From the NCBI RefSeq assembly GCF_021347895.1, contig NC_067132.1:6609268-6673267 (forward strand): 64,000 nucleotides of DNA, given 5' to 3'. This DNA is from Acanthochromis polyacanthus. Lineage: Eukaryota > Chordata > Actinopteri > Pomacentridae. Positions 35,096 through 46,140 of this stretch are shown here, one piece after another. The notes under the pieces were generated by a model. That model was not told where the DNA came from, ran no database searches, and saw only the letters and a program-made list of their open reading frames with translations. Position numbers and translations under genes: made by a program. Positions within the stretch are counted from its first letter, which is position 1. The number at the start of each line of letters is the position of its first letter.

Positions 35096-35490
35096 CAGTC
35101 GAAGACAAAATTACTATAAAATTTTAGCTTTTTTTTCAAAATTTTCTTTGATCCATTTTTAACAAAGGAGAGGATTTTTGAAATAACACTTCTAAACATT
35201 TTAGTTTTCTTCTGAAAGCATAAATTAATTGTTTTTTTTTTTTTTGCATACAATAACAGAATAGTTTTAGAAAAATGAAAAATTGCAAGGGTCAAGATAA
35301 TAATATTGACCCTTGTAATTTTTCATTTTCCTTATGAGCTGACATTTTTATTGAGCCAAAGCACAAACCACTGTTGTGCAAACATGTGCTTTAACTTTGT
35401 AATTCCTTGATCTGTTTAGCAGCACTTTGGAGTTTTTTGAAAAAAAAAGAAAGCATTTTATAGTGGGGCTAATAATTTTGTCTTCGACTG
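35096..35490. mobile_element. Short non-autonomous Tc1/mariner-type element (395 bp)
   Basis: The terminal inverted repeats start cagtcgaagacaaaatta and are flanked by TA (35094-35095, 35491-35492). There is no transposase coding. Inside is a hairpin with 24-bp arms (35272-35295, 35306-35329), one mismatch and a 10-nt loop. Confidence 0.88.
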
Positions 35491-35492
35491 TA

Positions 35493-36674
35493 TCTGTTCA
35501 TGCTGATGTCTTACTTCACCTTGGCATATTTTGAGAATTGTTTAGGTCAGTGTTAAATAAATAGAATGCAATATCACATCATGTCTGTGTTCATGCAGCA
35601 GCACCAAGAAGGAAAGTGGGGGAAACGAAAACTATGGTTTTAGTTTATATGCTGATTCTTAGTGGTATGTGACAGTGAGAGTACCATTAGCCAAAAAGCC
35701 AGTAATGCTTCATCAGTTGCTTGTACATATGTAAAGAGAAAACAATTTTTAAGGTTGCATTGCTGTGCCAGTAGTACAAAATACTACATTCACATTCATA
35801 GCACCTCAATAACTACATTATTTTTAAGTTTAACAATAGAATATTTCCTCTGAAAAACAATCAAAAGTAAGGGAGAGCTATATTGAAAATACTGGCCCAA
35901 AGTAGAAACTGAATGAATAAATAGGTGAAATCTGATTTTCAGTCAATCAGCCTAATTGTATGAACCAGGTCATTATTAAAAATGAGAATCAATAAAGGTT
36001 AAATAAATAAATAAACATGATTATAAAATGACTTGTCTGCTTTACTGGCTGACTTCAGTCTGCTGGGGAGAAGAAGAATATTGGAATATGATAACTGCAA
36101 TGGCAAAAGACACTGTCAAAACTGAGTATGCCATCAAAAATGAAGGGGACATTCTGAAAAAAATGTAAATTTGAATCTCAGCAACGAATGTCGTCCTGTC
36201 TTTTACTGCATTAAATTACAGTAAATTTGTACTGTTAGTTTCCAATTTTAAATGAGAGCAAATGTGACATTTATTTCCCATAGACCAGTGAGACAGCAGC
36301 AGCATACAGAACCACGTGTGTGGACATCTTACTAAAAATTTGCATGTGACTCTAGAACAGGGGTGACAATCCACCTTAACACCTTGAAATGAAGCCATCA
36401 TTGCTGCTTGTAGGAGAATGAGCCCACCACTGCTGAAGGTGCTCATTCTGTCATTACATAACTGGACTACACATTCTGTAATATATAAAATGGATTAGAT
36501 GCTGGGTAAAAAATGAGTCAATGTCATTCCTAAAATTATTTTTAACAGCCATTTATTCTTTGAAATGGCATTCCTTTTAATGTGTTTTTATAATTATATA
36601 TTTTTATTTTAAGGTTTGGATGAAACTATTTATTAACAGTTCTTAGGATAGCCATTACTGTATCCAGCATTTTA
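35493..36674. other. No feature recognised
   Basis: AT-rich DNA with short open frames only. A small (AAAT)n patch lies near 36000. Confidence 0.4.
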
Positions 36675-37576
36675 CAGTTTTTCTCAATTGCTAAAACACT
36701 TAAACTCTATTGTCTGAACCAAATTATCAGTTGCCTGTACCCACTTATTGAATCAGTCACTCTTTTGGCAAAACCATAAGTACTTTTCACCCGTTTAGAC
36801 ATATCTTGTCAACACATTGTCATTGTGATGTACCTGTGTTGCAAAAATGGTGAGCACAGGTGGCAAAAGTCAAACACAGTTTAATCTCAGGTGTCACCGG
36901 TTGAACACAACAACTCAAAATTGATCACACTTGTGGCTAATGATGTGAGGGTACATATAAGCCAGAGCACTGGTGTGTGAGGCACTACAATGGACAGAAA
37001 TCTAAGAAGAGGAGCATGGGTTTTTTTCCCCTTTTGCCTGGCCAGAGAAAATGTGTCCTGTGATGTAGATGAAGTCCTGTGGCCTGAGCCAGTACAGAGA
37101 AATGATGCTGTGGCAGAGTAATGCACTTCTTTTCTTTGCACTACATTTGTAAATTTTTGTGCTTTATTTTTAAATACAAGTGCTACATGTAAATGCACTG
37201 GATTTCAGTTTTTTTTGCAAATTCTTTTTTCTACGTAAGTGTTACAAATGCCCAGGTATTTTGTTTTGCAACATGCATTTAGCCTAAATAAACATTTATT
37301 TCTACCGCTTCATGTCCTGAGCATTGTGTTTTCCTTTTTCTATGTAGTGTTTAGTGACTGCTCCGTAGAGTATTTAATTTCGATTGACATGAGGCATGTT
37401 TTGACAGTATAGTTCAGCTTTGAGCACAGATTGAACTGTTTTGGGGTGAAAGTTTGGTTTTGCAAGAAGAGTCAGAGGTTTTGTGAATGTAGCTTGAAAA
37501 TTGGGTTTTGTGTTCACAGTTTAGGGAAAAGGAGAGCAGCTTTCCAGGAATGTGTCTTAGCAATCGAGAAAAACTG
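36675..37576. mobile_element. Non-autonomous Tc1-type element with CAGTTTTTCTC ends (902 bp)
   Basis: The left end cagtttttctcaattgctaa (36675) and its near-complement gcaatcgagaaaaactg (ending 37576) are flanked by TA. The interior keeps a promoter-like tacatataagccag and a short atggacagaaatctaagaag start at 36990, resembling the beginning of a transposase gene, but no full gene. Confidence 0.82.
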
Positions 37577-37721
37577 TAAATTACAGAGAGTGTCCATGTT
37601 CTAGTCTGCACAGCATTGTAGTTGCAATGTGAGGTGAAGGAGACAGGTAACAGTGAGTGCACTAAAACCTCAGCTGACCAGGTCTTCAGCTGAAACAAGG
37701 CTGGCATGGCCACTGTATGTG

Positions 37722-37747
37722 TTTTGTGGATCATACGATCCACAAAA
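37722..37747. repeat. 11-bp hairpin, 4-nt loop
   Basis: Arms ttttgtggatc (37722-37732) and gatccacaaaa (37737-37747) are perfect complements. Confidence 0.75.
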
Positions 37748-37779
37748 ATCGAGAGTTAATGAAGCACTCCAGATGAAGG

Positions 37780-37781
<2 letters not shown>

Positions 37782-37845
<64 letters not shown>

Positions 37846-38114
37846 CTTGTACTTGCTACATGGTGAGTACCATTTTCTGCATTTAACTATCAAAGTGAGG
37901 ACATTTTTACAAAGTGAGGACATTTTGGCCGGTCCTCACTTTGAAACAGCCATGTTTGAGGGTGAAGACTTGTTTTTAGAGAACAGGTATGAATTGAGGT
38001 TTGGTTAGGGTTAGGGTAAGGATTAAGTTTAGGCAATCAGTTGTGATGGTTAAGGTTAGGGTAAGGCTCTAGGAAATGCATTACGCCTATGGATGTCCTC
38101 ACTAAGATAGAAGT

Positions 38115-38200
<86 letters not shown>
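37782..38200 (+). repeat. GT-bounded dispersed repeat, copy 3
   Basis: (GT)n at 37782-37843, body, then (GT)n at 38122-38200. It is nearly identical to copy 2 over the body, including the extra gtgaggacatttttac unit. Confidence 0.88.
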
Positions 38201-38201
<1 letters not shown>

Positions 38202-38339
38202 TCTCTCTCTTTTGGTCTTTTCCATGAACAGGAATTGTGATTTTCCAACTCTTACATCCACAAACAGCAATCGCCAAGCTGCAAACAATTGGCAAGTGTT
38301 CCTCTTGCGTCCTGAAAATTCAGCCTGAGGCCACTTTCT

Positions 38340-38396
38340 CTCATCAAGTTCCATATTGACAGTAATTGGTGCTATATAAATAAAATTAAATTGAAT
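38340..38396 (+). mobile_element. L2/SINE-type 3' tail fragment
   Basis: The sequence attggtgctatataaataaa, followed by attaaattgaat, is a common teleost L2-group tail. It lies just beyond the vopp1 stop codon, in the vopp1 antisense orientation. Confidence 0.5.
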
Positions 38397-38417
38397 ATCC
38401 TTAGTTCCTTGCAGATG

Positions 38418-38623
38418 TTATTTCTTGTCGCTGTTTTGAAATATTTGTTCGTAGGATGGCGGAGGGTGGTTGCAGTAGGATGGAGGTGGAGGGTAGGAAC
38501 TCATTATCATATGTGCAGAGCCAGGCTGTGCCGGATACGCCGAGTGTGTCATGGAAACTCCTGGGTCACCTCCTGTCATCCCATTGACCCCAAAGCCCTG
38601 CATGCTCCCCAGCTGCTGGGAGA
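38418..38623 (-). CDS. vopp1: vopp1, terminal coding exon
   Basis: VOPP1 (ECOP/GASP) is a small single-pass endolysosomal membrane protein with a Pro-rich cytosolic tail carrying PY-type motifs. This exon follows a good polypyrimidine tract and AG (acceptor tgtag at 38628-38624). It reads SQQLGSMQGFGVNGMTGG, then SSYPPPPSYCNHPPPSYEQI and FQNSDKK stop. Human VOPP1 as I recall it ends with CPPPPAYCNTPPPPYEQVV plus KAK. The phase (2 nt) complements the G left by the preceding exon at 48119. The intervening intron is ~9.5 kb and repeat-filled. Confidence 0.9.
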
Positions 38624-38942
38624 CTACACAGAGAAGAAAAAATAGTCAGACCCATCCAAATTTCGTGCAAATTTTAACCAAATTCCAGGAAGGTCTGAAA
38701 AAAATGCACATTTTTCATCCTCAACTGAATATAAGGAGTCAGTTTACTGTAAGGGCTTTGCCATGTGTCTGTCTGAGGTGGAAAAGCTGGCATATCAATA
38801 CATGGCATTTTTATAATAAAGCAAACAAGTGGATGGAAACACTTGAGAGATATATATGTCAGGGTAGAGACTGCGATTTGGTAGAATTGGAGTTTCTACC
38901 AGTAGAGTTTGCGATTGTAATCTCTACTAGTAGAGATGGAAC

Positions 38943-39095
38943 TTTAAATCTGACCCCTGCCCTGACCCCTGACCCTAACCTTAACTAACCCTGACCTTTA
39001 AATCTGACCCCTGCCCTGACCCCTGACCCTAACCTTAACTGACCCTGACCTTTTAATCTAACCCCTGCCCTGACCCCTGACCCTAACCTTAAAAG
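38943..39095. repeat. 54-bp tandem repeat, ~2.8 copies
   Basis: Units start at 38943, 38997 and 39051, each containing ctgacccctgccctgacccc and ccctaaccttaact. Copies differ at single positions. Confidence 0.92.
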
Positions 39096-39146
39096 TCTAA
39101 CCTTAGCCCTGACAAATCTCTACTGGTAGGATTGGAGTTTCTACTG

Positions 39147-39172
39147 GTAGAGATTGTGATCACAATCTCTAC
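39147..39172. repeat. 26-bp perfect palindrome
   Basis: The sequence gtagagattgtga followed directly by its complement is centred on tgatca. It is one of several mirrored ctctac/gtagag motifs in the fold-back element. Confidence 0.85.
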
Positions 39173-39268
39173 TGGTAGAGACTCCAATCGCAATCTCTAC
39201 TGGTAGAAACTCCAATTCTACCAAATCGCAGTCTCTTCCATGATATATACATCTCATCCCATCTTTGC

Positions 39269-39381
39269 TACCTGGTTGATCCTGCCAGTAGCATATGCTT
39301 GTCTCAAAGATTAAGCCATGCAAGTCTAAGTACACACATATAGTGAAACTGCAAATGGCTCATTAAATCAGTTATGGTTCC
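39269..39381 (+). pseudogene. 18S rRNA 5'-terminal fragment (about nt 1-118)
   Basis: It begins at mature 18S position 1 (tacctggttgatcctgccag) and continues through tagcatatgcttgtctcaaa to tcagttatggttcc. The stretch around nt 68-78 is shortened (cacacatatagtg in place of the GC-rich original), and other differences are CG-decay type. The fragment lies inside a fold-back element and is far too short to be a functional rRNA gene. Confidence 0.93.
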
Positions 39382-39790
39382 ATGGAAACACATGAGAGAT
39401 ATATACATCTCTCAAGTGTTTCCATCCATCTGTTTGTTTTATTACAAAAATGTCATGTATTGATATGGCAGCTTTTCCACCTCAGAATCACCATTCTCAT
39501 TACAGCATTCTCTCACACAGCACATGTGGGTCATCTTATTCAACAGCATACAGCACATTCAACGACCTAAAAAAGTTCTAGCAAGAGTGGAGTTCATTAG
39601 AAAAGTCTACAAAATGTCACGTGTAACAATCACTGAAAGTGATTGAACAAGCTGACACAGCTCAGCAAACTCAGCCTTGGAATCGATTTCGTCGCATTTC
39701 TCATCACATCACACATTTCCATTTTTTTCTGAGCACTTTGTTGACCCATTGTCTACGGAGCCCCCTAGGGGACATATTGTATATGTTGGT

Positions 39791-39890
39791 TTATTTCTCC
39801 GTGTTGTATTTTCTCTCCTTCGTATTTGTGTTTTATTCCTCCGCGTTGTATTTTCTCTCCTTCGTGTTTGTGTTTTATTCCTCCGCATTT
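39791..39890. repeat. 42-bp tandem repeat, ~2.4 copies
   Basis: Units start at 39791, 39833 and 39875 and contain gttgtattttctctccttcg and tttgtgttttatt. Confidence 0.9.
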
Positions 39891-39939
39891 ATTTTTTAAG
39901 GAACACTTTTGTCATTTTTGCTGTTGACAAGATGTTTTT

Positions 39940-39995
39940 CAAACACGTACTTCGTGTTCAAACACGTACTTCGTGTTCAAACACGTACTTCGTCT
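39940..39995. repeat. 19-bp tandem repeat, three copies
   Basis: The unit caaacacgtacttcgtgtt starts at 39940, 39959 and 39978. Each unit is itself a small hairpin (aacacg/cgtgtt around tactt). Confidence 0.9.
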
Positions 39996-40220
39996 TTGGC
40001 CCAGAGCAGTCTGTTGGGCGTGCAGCAGGGGAGTCAGAGGGCGGATTCCTACGGTACTACTTCCTGTCCAAACTTAGTTTGGAAAGTTTGTTTTGCCTGG
40101 CAGACCGGCTGATCATCACCCTGGAACTTTACACGGCAAACGGTAAATAATTATTTTAATGAATACCGCAGTGCTTCGTCTATTGCTCTGAACTCTGCTT
40201 ATCTCAAGTCACATTAGCCC

Positions 40221-40467
40221 TTGGACTGCTTCGGTTTGCACGCTAGCATGAAGCTACCACACGTTGCACGGGCTAGCATTACTAAAAGGAGCGCTCGTTT
40301 TTGTTCACCGTTTCTACTGACCAAACCGCGACTGTTTCTCTGAATGTATAAAAAGCGCACCGCCCCATGCGCTGTCCCACTGAACAAAAGCGAGCGCTCC
40401 TTTTCGTAATGCTAGCCCGTGCAACGTGTGGTAGTTTCATGCTAGCGTGCAAACCGAAGCAGTCCAA
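40221..40467. repeat. Long palindrome, ~77-86-bp arms, TATA-like motif in the loop
   Basis: Arms 40221-40306 and 40381-40467 pair with only a few mismatches (ttggactgcttcggtttgca against its complement at 40467). Both contain gctagc sites and cgctcctttt or its complement. The ~74-bp centre includes tgtataaaaagcgc. No protein is encoded. It could be a fold-back transposon or a palindromic non-autonomous element. Confidence 0.9.
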
Positions 40468-40759
40468 CTGCTATAAATACAGAAAGGGCTAAGTATTTTG
40501 ACTTCTCATAAAAAATGTCTGTCTGGAAGCCAGGAAACTCCTGCAATTAGACATCTAAATATATCAATAGCTATAAATTGCTTTATAATGGCTGGTTGTG
40601 GTTCTGCCAGAGGTTCAAGGATGGGTTCCTTAAAACTCACCACAGATCTAGAGCAGACCTTTCTGCTCCAGATATGTCATTCAAATATATTACAAATTTG
40701 CATGGCATGGCAAAATGGTCAACTACAGTTGCAAAATTTTGAGAGTACATCTGATGATA

Positions 40760-40974
40760 CGTTGTCAAAATTTTGGACACACCTTCTCATTCAATGCTTT
40801 TTATTTATTTGTATTATTTTCCACATTGTAGATTAATACTGAATATTAACACTTTTTTGTTAACAACATAAGATATTCTTTCTTATAGTCTTCAGTATTA
40901 ATATACAACGTAGAAAATGATTAAATAAAAATAACTGAATGAGAAGGTGGGCCCAAATTTTTTTACTGGTAGTG
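40760..40974. mobile_element. MITE copy in arm A
   Basis: Contains ggacacaccttctcattcaa and the complementary gaatgagaaggtgggccca with a ttactggtagtg right end. The left terminus is eroded. It is homologous to the MITE at 45697-45912 and sits at the same point of the composite repeat. Confidence 0.8.
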
Positions 40975-42429
40975 TCCATCAAGTTCATCCAAGACAATAT
41001 TCTGGAATGGAGACAGTGGCACCACTATAAGGGGCAAGGCCTTTTCTTCTTGTGATCACAGAAGTTCATCTTGCAGGCATAGAGAAACCTGACCTGGAGA
41101 AGTTTGCATGTTAATATTTACTTTCAGAAATGCTGTGTCACGGACGTCATCGTGTTAGAGCGCTCGTCCAGTCCCAAGCAAAGTCACAATCACATACGAT
41201 GTACGAAGAACTACGCAATACACGAAGGACAAACAAGTTGCCTTTGTTACGTGAATTTCTTCAATGGCTGCCCGGTATCTAGAGTTCAAGTCACCACAAA
41301 CTCCTTGGCTTGGACAGCCTGGATATGACCAGGCTTGGACAGCCTGGACTAGTTCATGTCACACCAGTCCTGCAAAAGTGTCTGTTGCGGGACTGGTTCC
41401 AGTCAGTCAGTGGGGCAGAAGCTGGACCTGTGTCGGCTGTGGCAGGAGAGGATTGCCACCCTGGAAGCCAAATTAAACAGCTTCTCCACGGGGAGGAAAT
41501 TCAGCGGAAAAGAAAATATATTCTGTCTGTAGGCTACTTTTAGTGAGTTTTAGCACAACGCTCTGAATTGGTAATGTTAAGCAGTGATACATGGCATTAA
41601 CACAATGTAATGAATCAAACAAAGACGTAGTCCTCCATCTTTGTCCACAAACGTGACTTTTTGCCTGTTTGTACTTTTAGGAAAAGGTGCGTAGACTTCA
41701 AACTCTGAAGGAAACATCATGAACCGGAACAAGGAAGGGATGGATGGATGGATGGATGGATGGATAGATTGATTGATCCTTTATTGATCCCGCAGTGGGG
41801 AAATTTTTAATGTTATAGCAGCGAATACAAACAATAGTGCAAGAAAAAACGAGCAGCACACAATGCGCACAGTGCAAATTTTCTTCTTCTACAGGAAAGA
41901 CAAATGACTGTTTAGTCAAATTGTATCTGATACTTTAAAACTGTTTTAAATTACTTTAAAAAATATTCTACAGTTATTCTGCTGTAAGTACTAAATGAAT
42001 GGTCTAATTTATTTTCACAGACTGGGCTCACCTTGCAATGAGGCAGTATTTACTAAAAAAGTCTGGCTGCAAATCCAGATTTAGAGGATGTGGAGACAAA
42101 CATCTTTCTATGTAAGTATCCTGTTTAAAATTGTTCTAAATTGTCTGACTTCAACAGCAACAAAAGCTAACATCAGCTGAAAACAATAACATAATAATAA
42201 AAAAGAGATAATAACGTCTTCATTTAACTGTTTTTCAGCCGCCTGTAAAACATAATTTGAGGAACTTCCCTCCAGCCAACCTGGCATGACAGATCAACCA
42301 TAAAGTCTTCTGCCCAGTCTCACCAAAGAGAAAGAGACTAGGAGATATTAGTTTGATTCATTAAATTGTGTGTAATGAATCAAACTGTTCTAATCACATC
42401 TTATGATGTTAGAACAGAAAAATAATCTC

Positions 42430-42660
42430 ATAGCAATAGTAATCATTTCAAATATCTTGGTTCATGGATAACATCAGATGGAAGATGTGAAACAGACATC
42501 AAATGGCAAGAAGTAGCAATGGCAAGAACAACATTTACAAAAAAGAAAAATATACTGACAAATAAGAAAATATCAATTAGCATCTGTATGAGGAGTCCCA
42601 GCTGTTACATCCTACTAGTTCTGATGTACAGATATGAATCTGAACTAAAGCTCAGGTGCT
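42430..42660 (+). pseudogene. RTE-like reverse transcriptase fragment
   Basis: The frame reads HFKYLGSWITSDGRCETDIK, then KKNILTNKKISI and VLMYRYESE. This is the thumb/C-terminal region of an RTE-type reverse transcriptase, distinct from Rex3 in this window. It is a short decayed fragment. Confidence 0.7.
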
Positions 42661-42960
42661 TCATTTAACGACATTTAATCCTTTGATACAAGTACAGAAG
42701 ATTCTTGCCTTCAGACATCAAATAAAGCCATACAGTCAATGAGTCTCTGTCTCTATGATTTAGATCTTATTGAAGGCAACCACCTCCACAGAGGCTGGTT
42801 GCCAGAGGCTGATATGAAGAACACAGCTTCATATCACAGAACGCGGACAATCGTTAGAAGAACAGCAAATAAATATGACCCAAATATGAGACATTTTAAG
42901 CCTGACCTGATGTCCAAGCTACTGGCCAGCTCAGAGTGAAGGACTAACTTGGACCTTTAA

Positions 42961-43262
42961 AAAAGACAAAAAAAAAAACTAGATTGATTTGCTTTTGAAA
43001 CATTTTTTAATATACATATTTTGTTGAACTTCCATTTTATTTTTTAACTTTATTTTCATTTTTTAAAATACTTTTTGGGTATCTTGTTTAAATTTTAATT
43101 CTGAGAACTATTGCAGCTACACAAAGACATTTTTCAACATGTCCTTGCAAATATTTTTTCCCTCCCGGTAATGTAGGATAAGCCCATTGATTAACAATAG
43201 CAAGTATGTAGGTTCACTAATTATACATATTTTACATAGTGTATATTTATTACTAATTATTA

Positions 43263-43295
<33 letters not shown>

Positions 43296-43904
43296 CATTA
43301 ACATCTGTTGCTTAACATGTTTAACAACAGATTTGTCGACCACTGATGACACAGTTTTTTTTTGTTGCCATGACTCATTTCATCCAATGGGTGTCCTGAG
43401 TAACGCCAGATAGGCAGGCCAGATGCTAATTAGTTTTTCACACCTGTGCCATGCACCAGGTGTGGAATCTCATTGCCCCACACACCCACTCACATGGTCC
43501 ATTTCAGGCAATTTACGGCATACGCAAACCTGGAGTTCACAGCCTGTGAACTGCTGATAACTGCTGGGAACTTGGTAGGTTTTCAGCAATTCACAGGACC
43601 GATAATCTGGCTTTTCATGCAGTGCATGTGATAATAGAATGCCTACGGTTTGCAGTACAACATCAATATATTGATACACTATTGGCAGATTTAGATCACA
43701 TTGCCACAGCCCTGAGTTTGACGCCCTCTTTTCTGCCGTCTGCCGGAGGAGACGCTGTGAGTGTGCGTCTCTCCACATGCTGCATCTGCGCTGCTGGAGA
43801 TCAGCGCGGATGCAGAACAGGTGTGGGCGAAGCCTACTGACTGACTGCCTCAAGATTGTCTTCCTGCTCAGAGACGTCGCGTCTGAATCGCTGGAGCAGC
43901 TTGC
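42961..43904. other. Spacer of the inverted pair, no gene supported
   Basis: AT-rich DNA with an (AAT)n-type tract at about 43258-43300, then a GC-richer part from 43380. Open frames there have no recognised domain. Confidence 0.4.
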
Positions 43905-43905
43905 A

Positions 43906-43936
<31 letters not shown>

Positions 43937-43962
43937 GTGTGTGTGTGCATGTGTGTGCGCGG
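43905..43962. repeat. (GT)n microsatellite
   Basis: GT-rich tract with a few interruptions (gcgtgtgtg, gcatgtgtg). Confidence 0.95.
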
Positions 43963-43969
43963 GCTTCAA

Positions 43970-46140
43970 AGTATCAAAAGGTGCAAGCTGTGGTCCGTTT
44001 CCCTGGACTGGTCCATCCCTTAAAATGTCTCTTTCCTTCCACTGGGTCATATGTATTTGGTGCTCTTCGATGCGATGGTTGTCCACGTCTGTGATGTGAA
44101 GCTGCGTTCTTAACATCAGCCTCAAGCCTTCCCTGTAGGACAGCACACAGATCGGCTCGCTCCTGGGTGCAGAAGGCTGGAGACTGCACTATCCACTCAC
44201 ACACCCTGTAAGCGCTGCCATCCTCCTCATCTGACATCTCTTTCCTTCCGCTGGATCCAGCAGCTGTGAACACTATCCGTACAGAAAATCAATATCAATA
44301 CATTTTCTGATGTAACAGAAATATAATGTCATAGGGACAAGTGGTAGTATTCTAACCATATCTTATATAAAACACACAAGGTTCATTCCAGCATTGGAGG
44401 ACATTTGGGCTTCAAAATTTTTGAAAAAATCCCCTCCTCTTTTCTAATTTTATGTAACATGTTCATCAATCATTGGTACAAAGACTAATCAGGTGTTTGA
44501 TCATTTAGAAGAAGCTAGATTTTTACTGTTACTGTTGACTAAGAGGATAAATACAAAGAATTTGTCTTATCCTGATAATATGCATAACGGTGTTGCATGA
44601 GGTAGAGTGAAACATTCAATCAAGGCTGACAATGTTATAAAAATATGAAAAATAGAACATATAGGACATATCTTTGCTGTACGCATTTTATTAAGAAAAC
44701 TGTTCGATGATGTTAATTCCATCAAGTGTTAACTTGATTCACTGATTTCTTCTTCTACCAGATAACAAAAATCAAAATGCATGATGATTCCTTCAGAGTT
44801 CTGAAGTCTAAGAATCATTTCGAAAAAGTACAAAAAGGCAAAAAGGCAACTTTGTGAACAAAGATGGTATCACTGCTTAACGTTACCAATTCAGAACATT
44901 GTACAACAACTGACTAAAAATATCCTACAAATGGAATATATTCTTACCGCAATTTTAGGACTGTGCACTCGTCTTTTCTGCTGATTCCCTCCCCATTGGA
45001 GAAGCGGTTTAATTTGGCTTCTATGGCAGCCATCCTCTCCTGCAACCTCTGCTCCCTCACCTCTGACACCGTCCAGCTTCCACTCCAGCAGTGGCAGCTG
45101 TGTATCAGGCCAGAACAGTCTACTGATAACGCTCAACAGTTTCATCCCAGTGTCTGTCGTGGGACGGACTGGAACCAGTCGGTCATGTCCAGGCTGTGCC
45201 ACCCGAAGAGTTTGTGGTGAGTCAAACCAGAGATGTCGGGCAGCCATTGTAGAAACTTATGGAGCAAAGACAATATGTTTGTCTCTTAGATTGTGAGACT
45301 TGACATGTGATCGTGACTTCGCATGAGATTAGACAAGCTCTCTAACGCAGTGATGCAGCATATCTAAAAGTAGATATTGTAGCAACCCCAGAGCCGGTTG
45401 CTGTGACTGAGTATTTTGCTGCAATGCATTATGGGAGTTTGAAGTGCTAGGGTTTACATGTTGTTATTGGGGTTTATGTTAGTGTTATGGTGTTATTAGT
45501 GTTTGGGTTTTATTGTGCTTTTGTGGTTTAGTCAGTCGAGTTAGTTAGTTAGTGCTATGCTGTCAGGACTGTGAGTGTGGTTTGTTTAATGTCTTCCTGC
45601 TTGTTTTCTGTATGGGTTGTTCTGCTCCTGTGTCAAAATAACAGTCGTGCCACTGTCTCAATATTAACTCATATGAACTTGGATGAACTTGAGGTACACT
45701 GCCAGTCAAAGGTTTGGATACAGATGGTTTTTATTTTACTCTTTTCTACATTTTAGATTAATAATGAAGCCATCAAAACTATAAAATAGTACATATGGAA
45801 TTATGCTGTAAACAAAAAAGTGTTAAGTGTATTAATCTATAATGTAGAAAATAATGTAAATAAATACAAACCACTGAATGAGAAGGTGTGTCCAAACTTT
45901 TGACTGGTAGTGTACATGCAATGTCAAGGTACATCATTAGATGTACCCTGAAAGTTGTGTAACTACACTTGACCATTTTGCTATTTCAAGCAAACTTGTA
46001 ACATTTGAATGACAGATCTAGAGCAGAAAGGTCAGCATATGAGTGCAAGCACAACCGGCCATTATGAAGCAGTTCATAGCTATTAATGTCATGTCAAAGA
46101 GTATGACTTTTCTGCATGAAATTGTAGGAGTTCCCTGGCT
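43970..46140 (-). repeat. Composite gene-like repeat, arm B of the inverted pair
   Basis: On - the order is: agccagggaactcc (46140), ctagatctg (about 46020), MITE (45912-45697) and aagttcatccaag (about 45690). An exon-like frame starts MAARHLWFDSPQTLRVAQPG (45247), followed in another frame by the coiled coil LQERMAAIEAKLNRFSNGEG. A second exon-like frame after an AG acceptor (about 44269) reads MSDEEDGSAYRVCEWIVQSP, then EADVKNAASHHRRGQPSHRR and NTYDP. The protein family is not known to me. The layout suggests a multi-exon gene or gene-bearing transposon present in two diverged inverted copies. Confidence 0.65.
45697..45912. mobile_element. MITE with CACTACCAGTCAAA-type ends, arm B
   Basis: The ends are cactgccagtcaaag (45697) and cttttgactggtagtg (ending 45912), with TA on both sides (45695-45696, 45913-45914). 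It is 216 bp and has no coding capacity. Confidence 0.9.

Larger units (their letters stand above)
38772..39486. mobile_element. Fold-back element with ~80-bp inverted ends, tandem repeats and an 18S rRNA insert
   Basis: The left end tctgaggtggaaaagctggc (38772) and the complementary right end (cagcttttccacctcaga at 39486) pair over about 80 bp. The inner region contains a 54-bp tandem array, several ctctactggtagag motifs arranged as mirror images, and a piece of 18S rRNA at 39269-39381. No protein is encoded. The element lies in the last vopp1 intron. Confidence 0.75.
40500..42950 (+). repeat. Composite gene-like repeat, arm A of a large inverted pair
   Basis: Order on +: a non-coding block with cagatctagagcag (about 40640), a MITE (40760-40974) and a conserved block starting aagttcatccaagac (about 40980). 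Then comes an exon-like frame starting MAARYLEFKSPQTP (41264) and a coiled-coil remnant (ERIATLEAKLN-type reading near 41450). A further frame at 42785-42939 reads EADMKNTASYHRTRTIVRRT then NKYDPNMRHFK. Arm B (46140-43970, -) has the same blocks in the same order. A Rex1-type tail (41735-41830, with ttgatcctttattgatcccg) and an RTE reverse-transcriptase fragment interrupt arm A. Confidence 0.7.

Noticed and set aside
38943..39095. CRISPR-like array from regularly spaced repeats
   Set aside because: The units are contiguous 54-bp tandem copies without unique spacers, in a vertebrate intron.
39269..39381. Functional 18S rRNA gene
   Set aside because: Only the first ~118 nt are present, with decay and a shortened segment, and no rDNA flanks.
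43470..43853. 127-codon - frame as a gene
   Set aside because: No domain, low similarity to anything recognised, and it overlaps other open frames in the GC-richer spacer.
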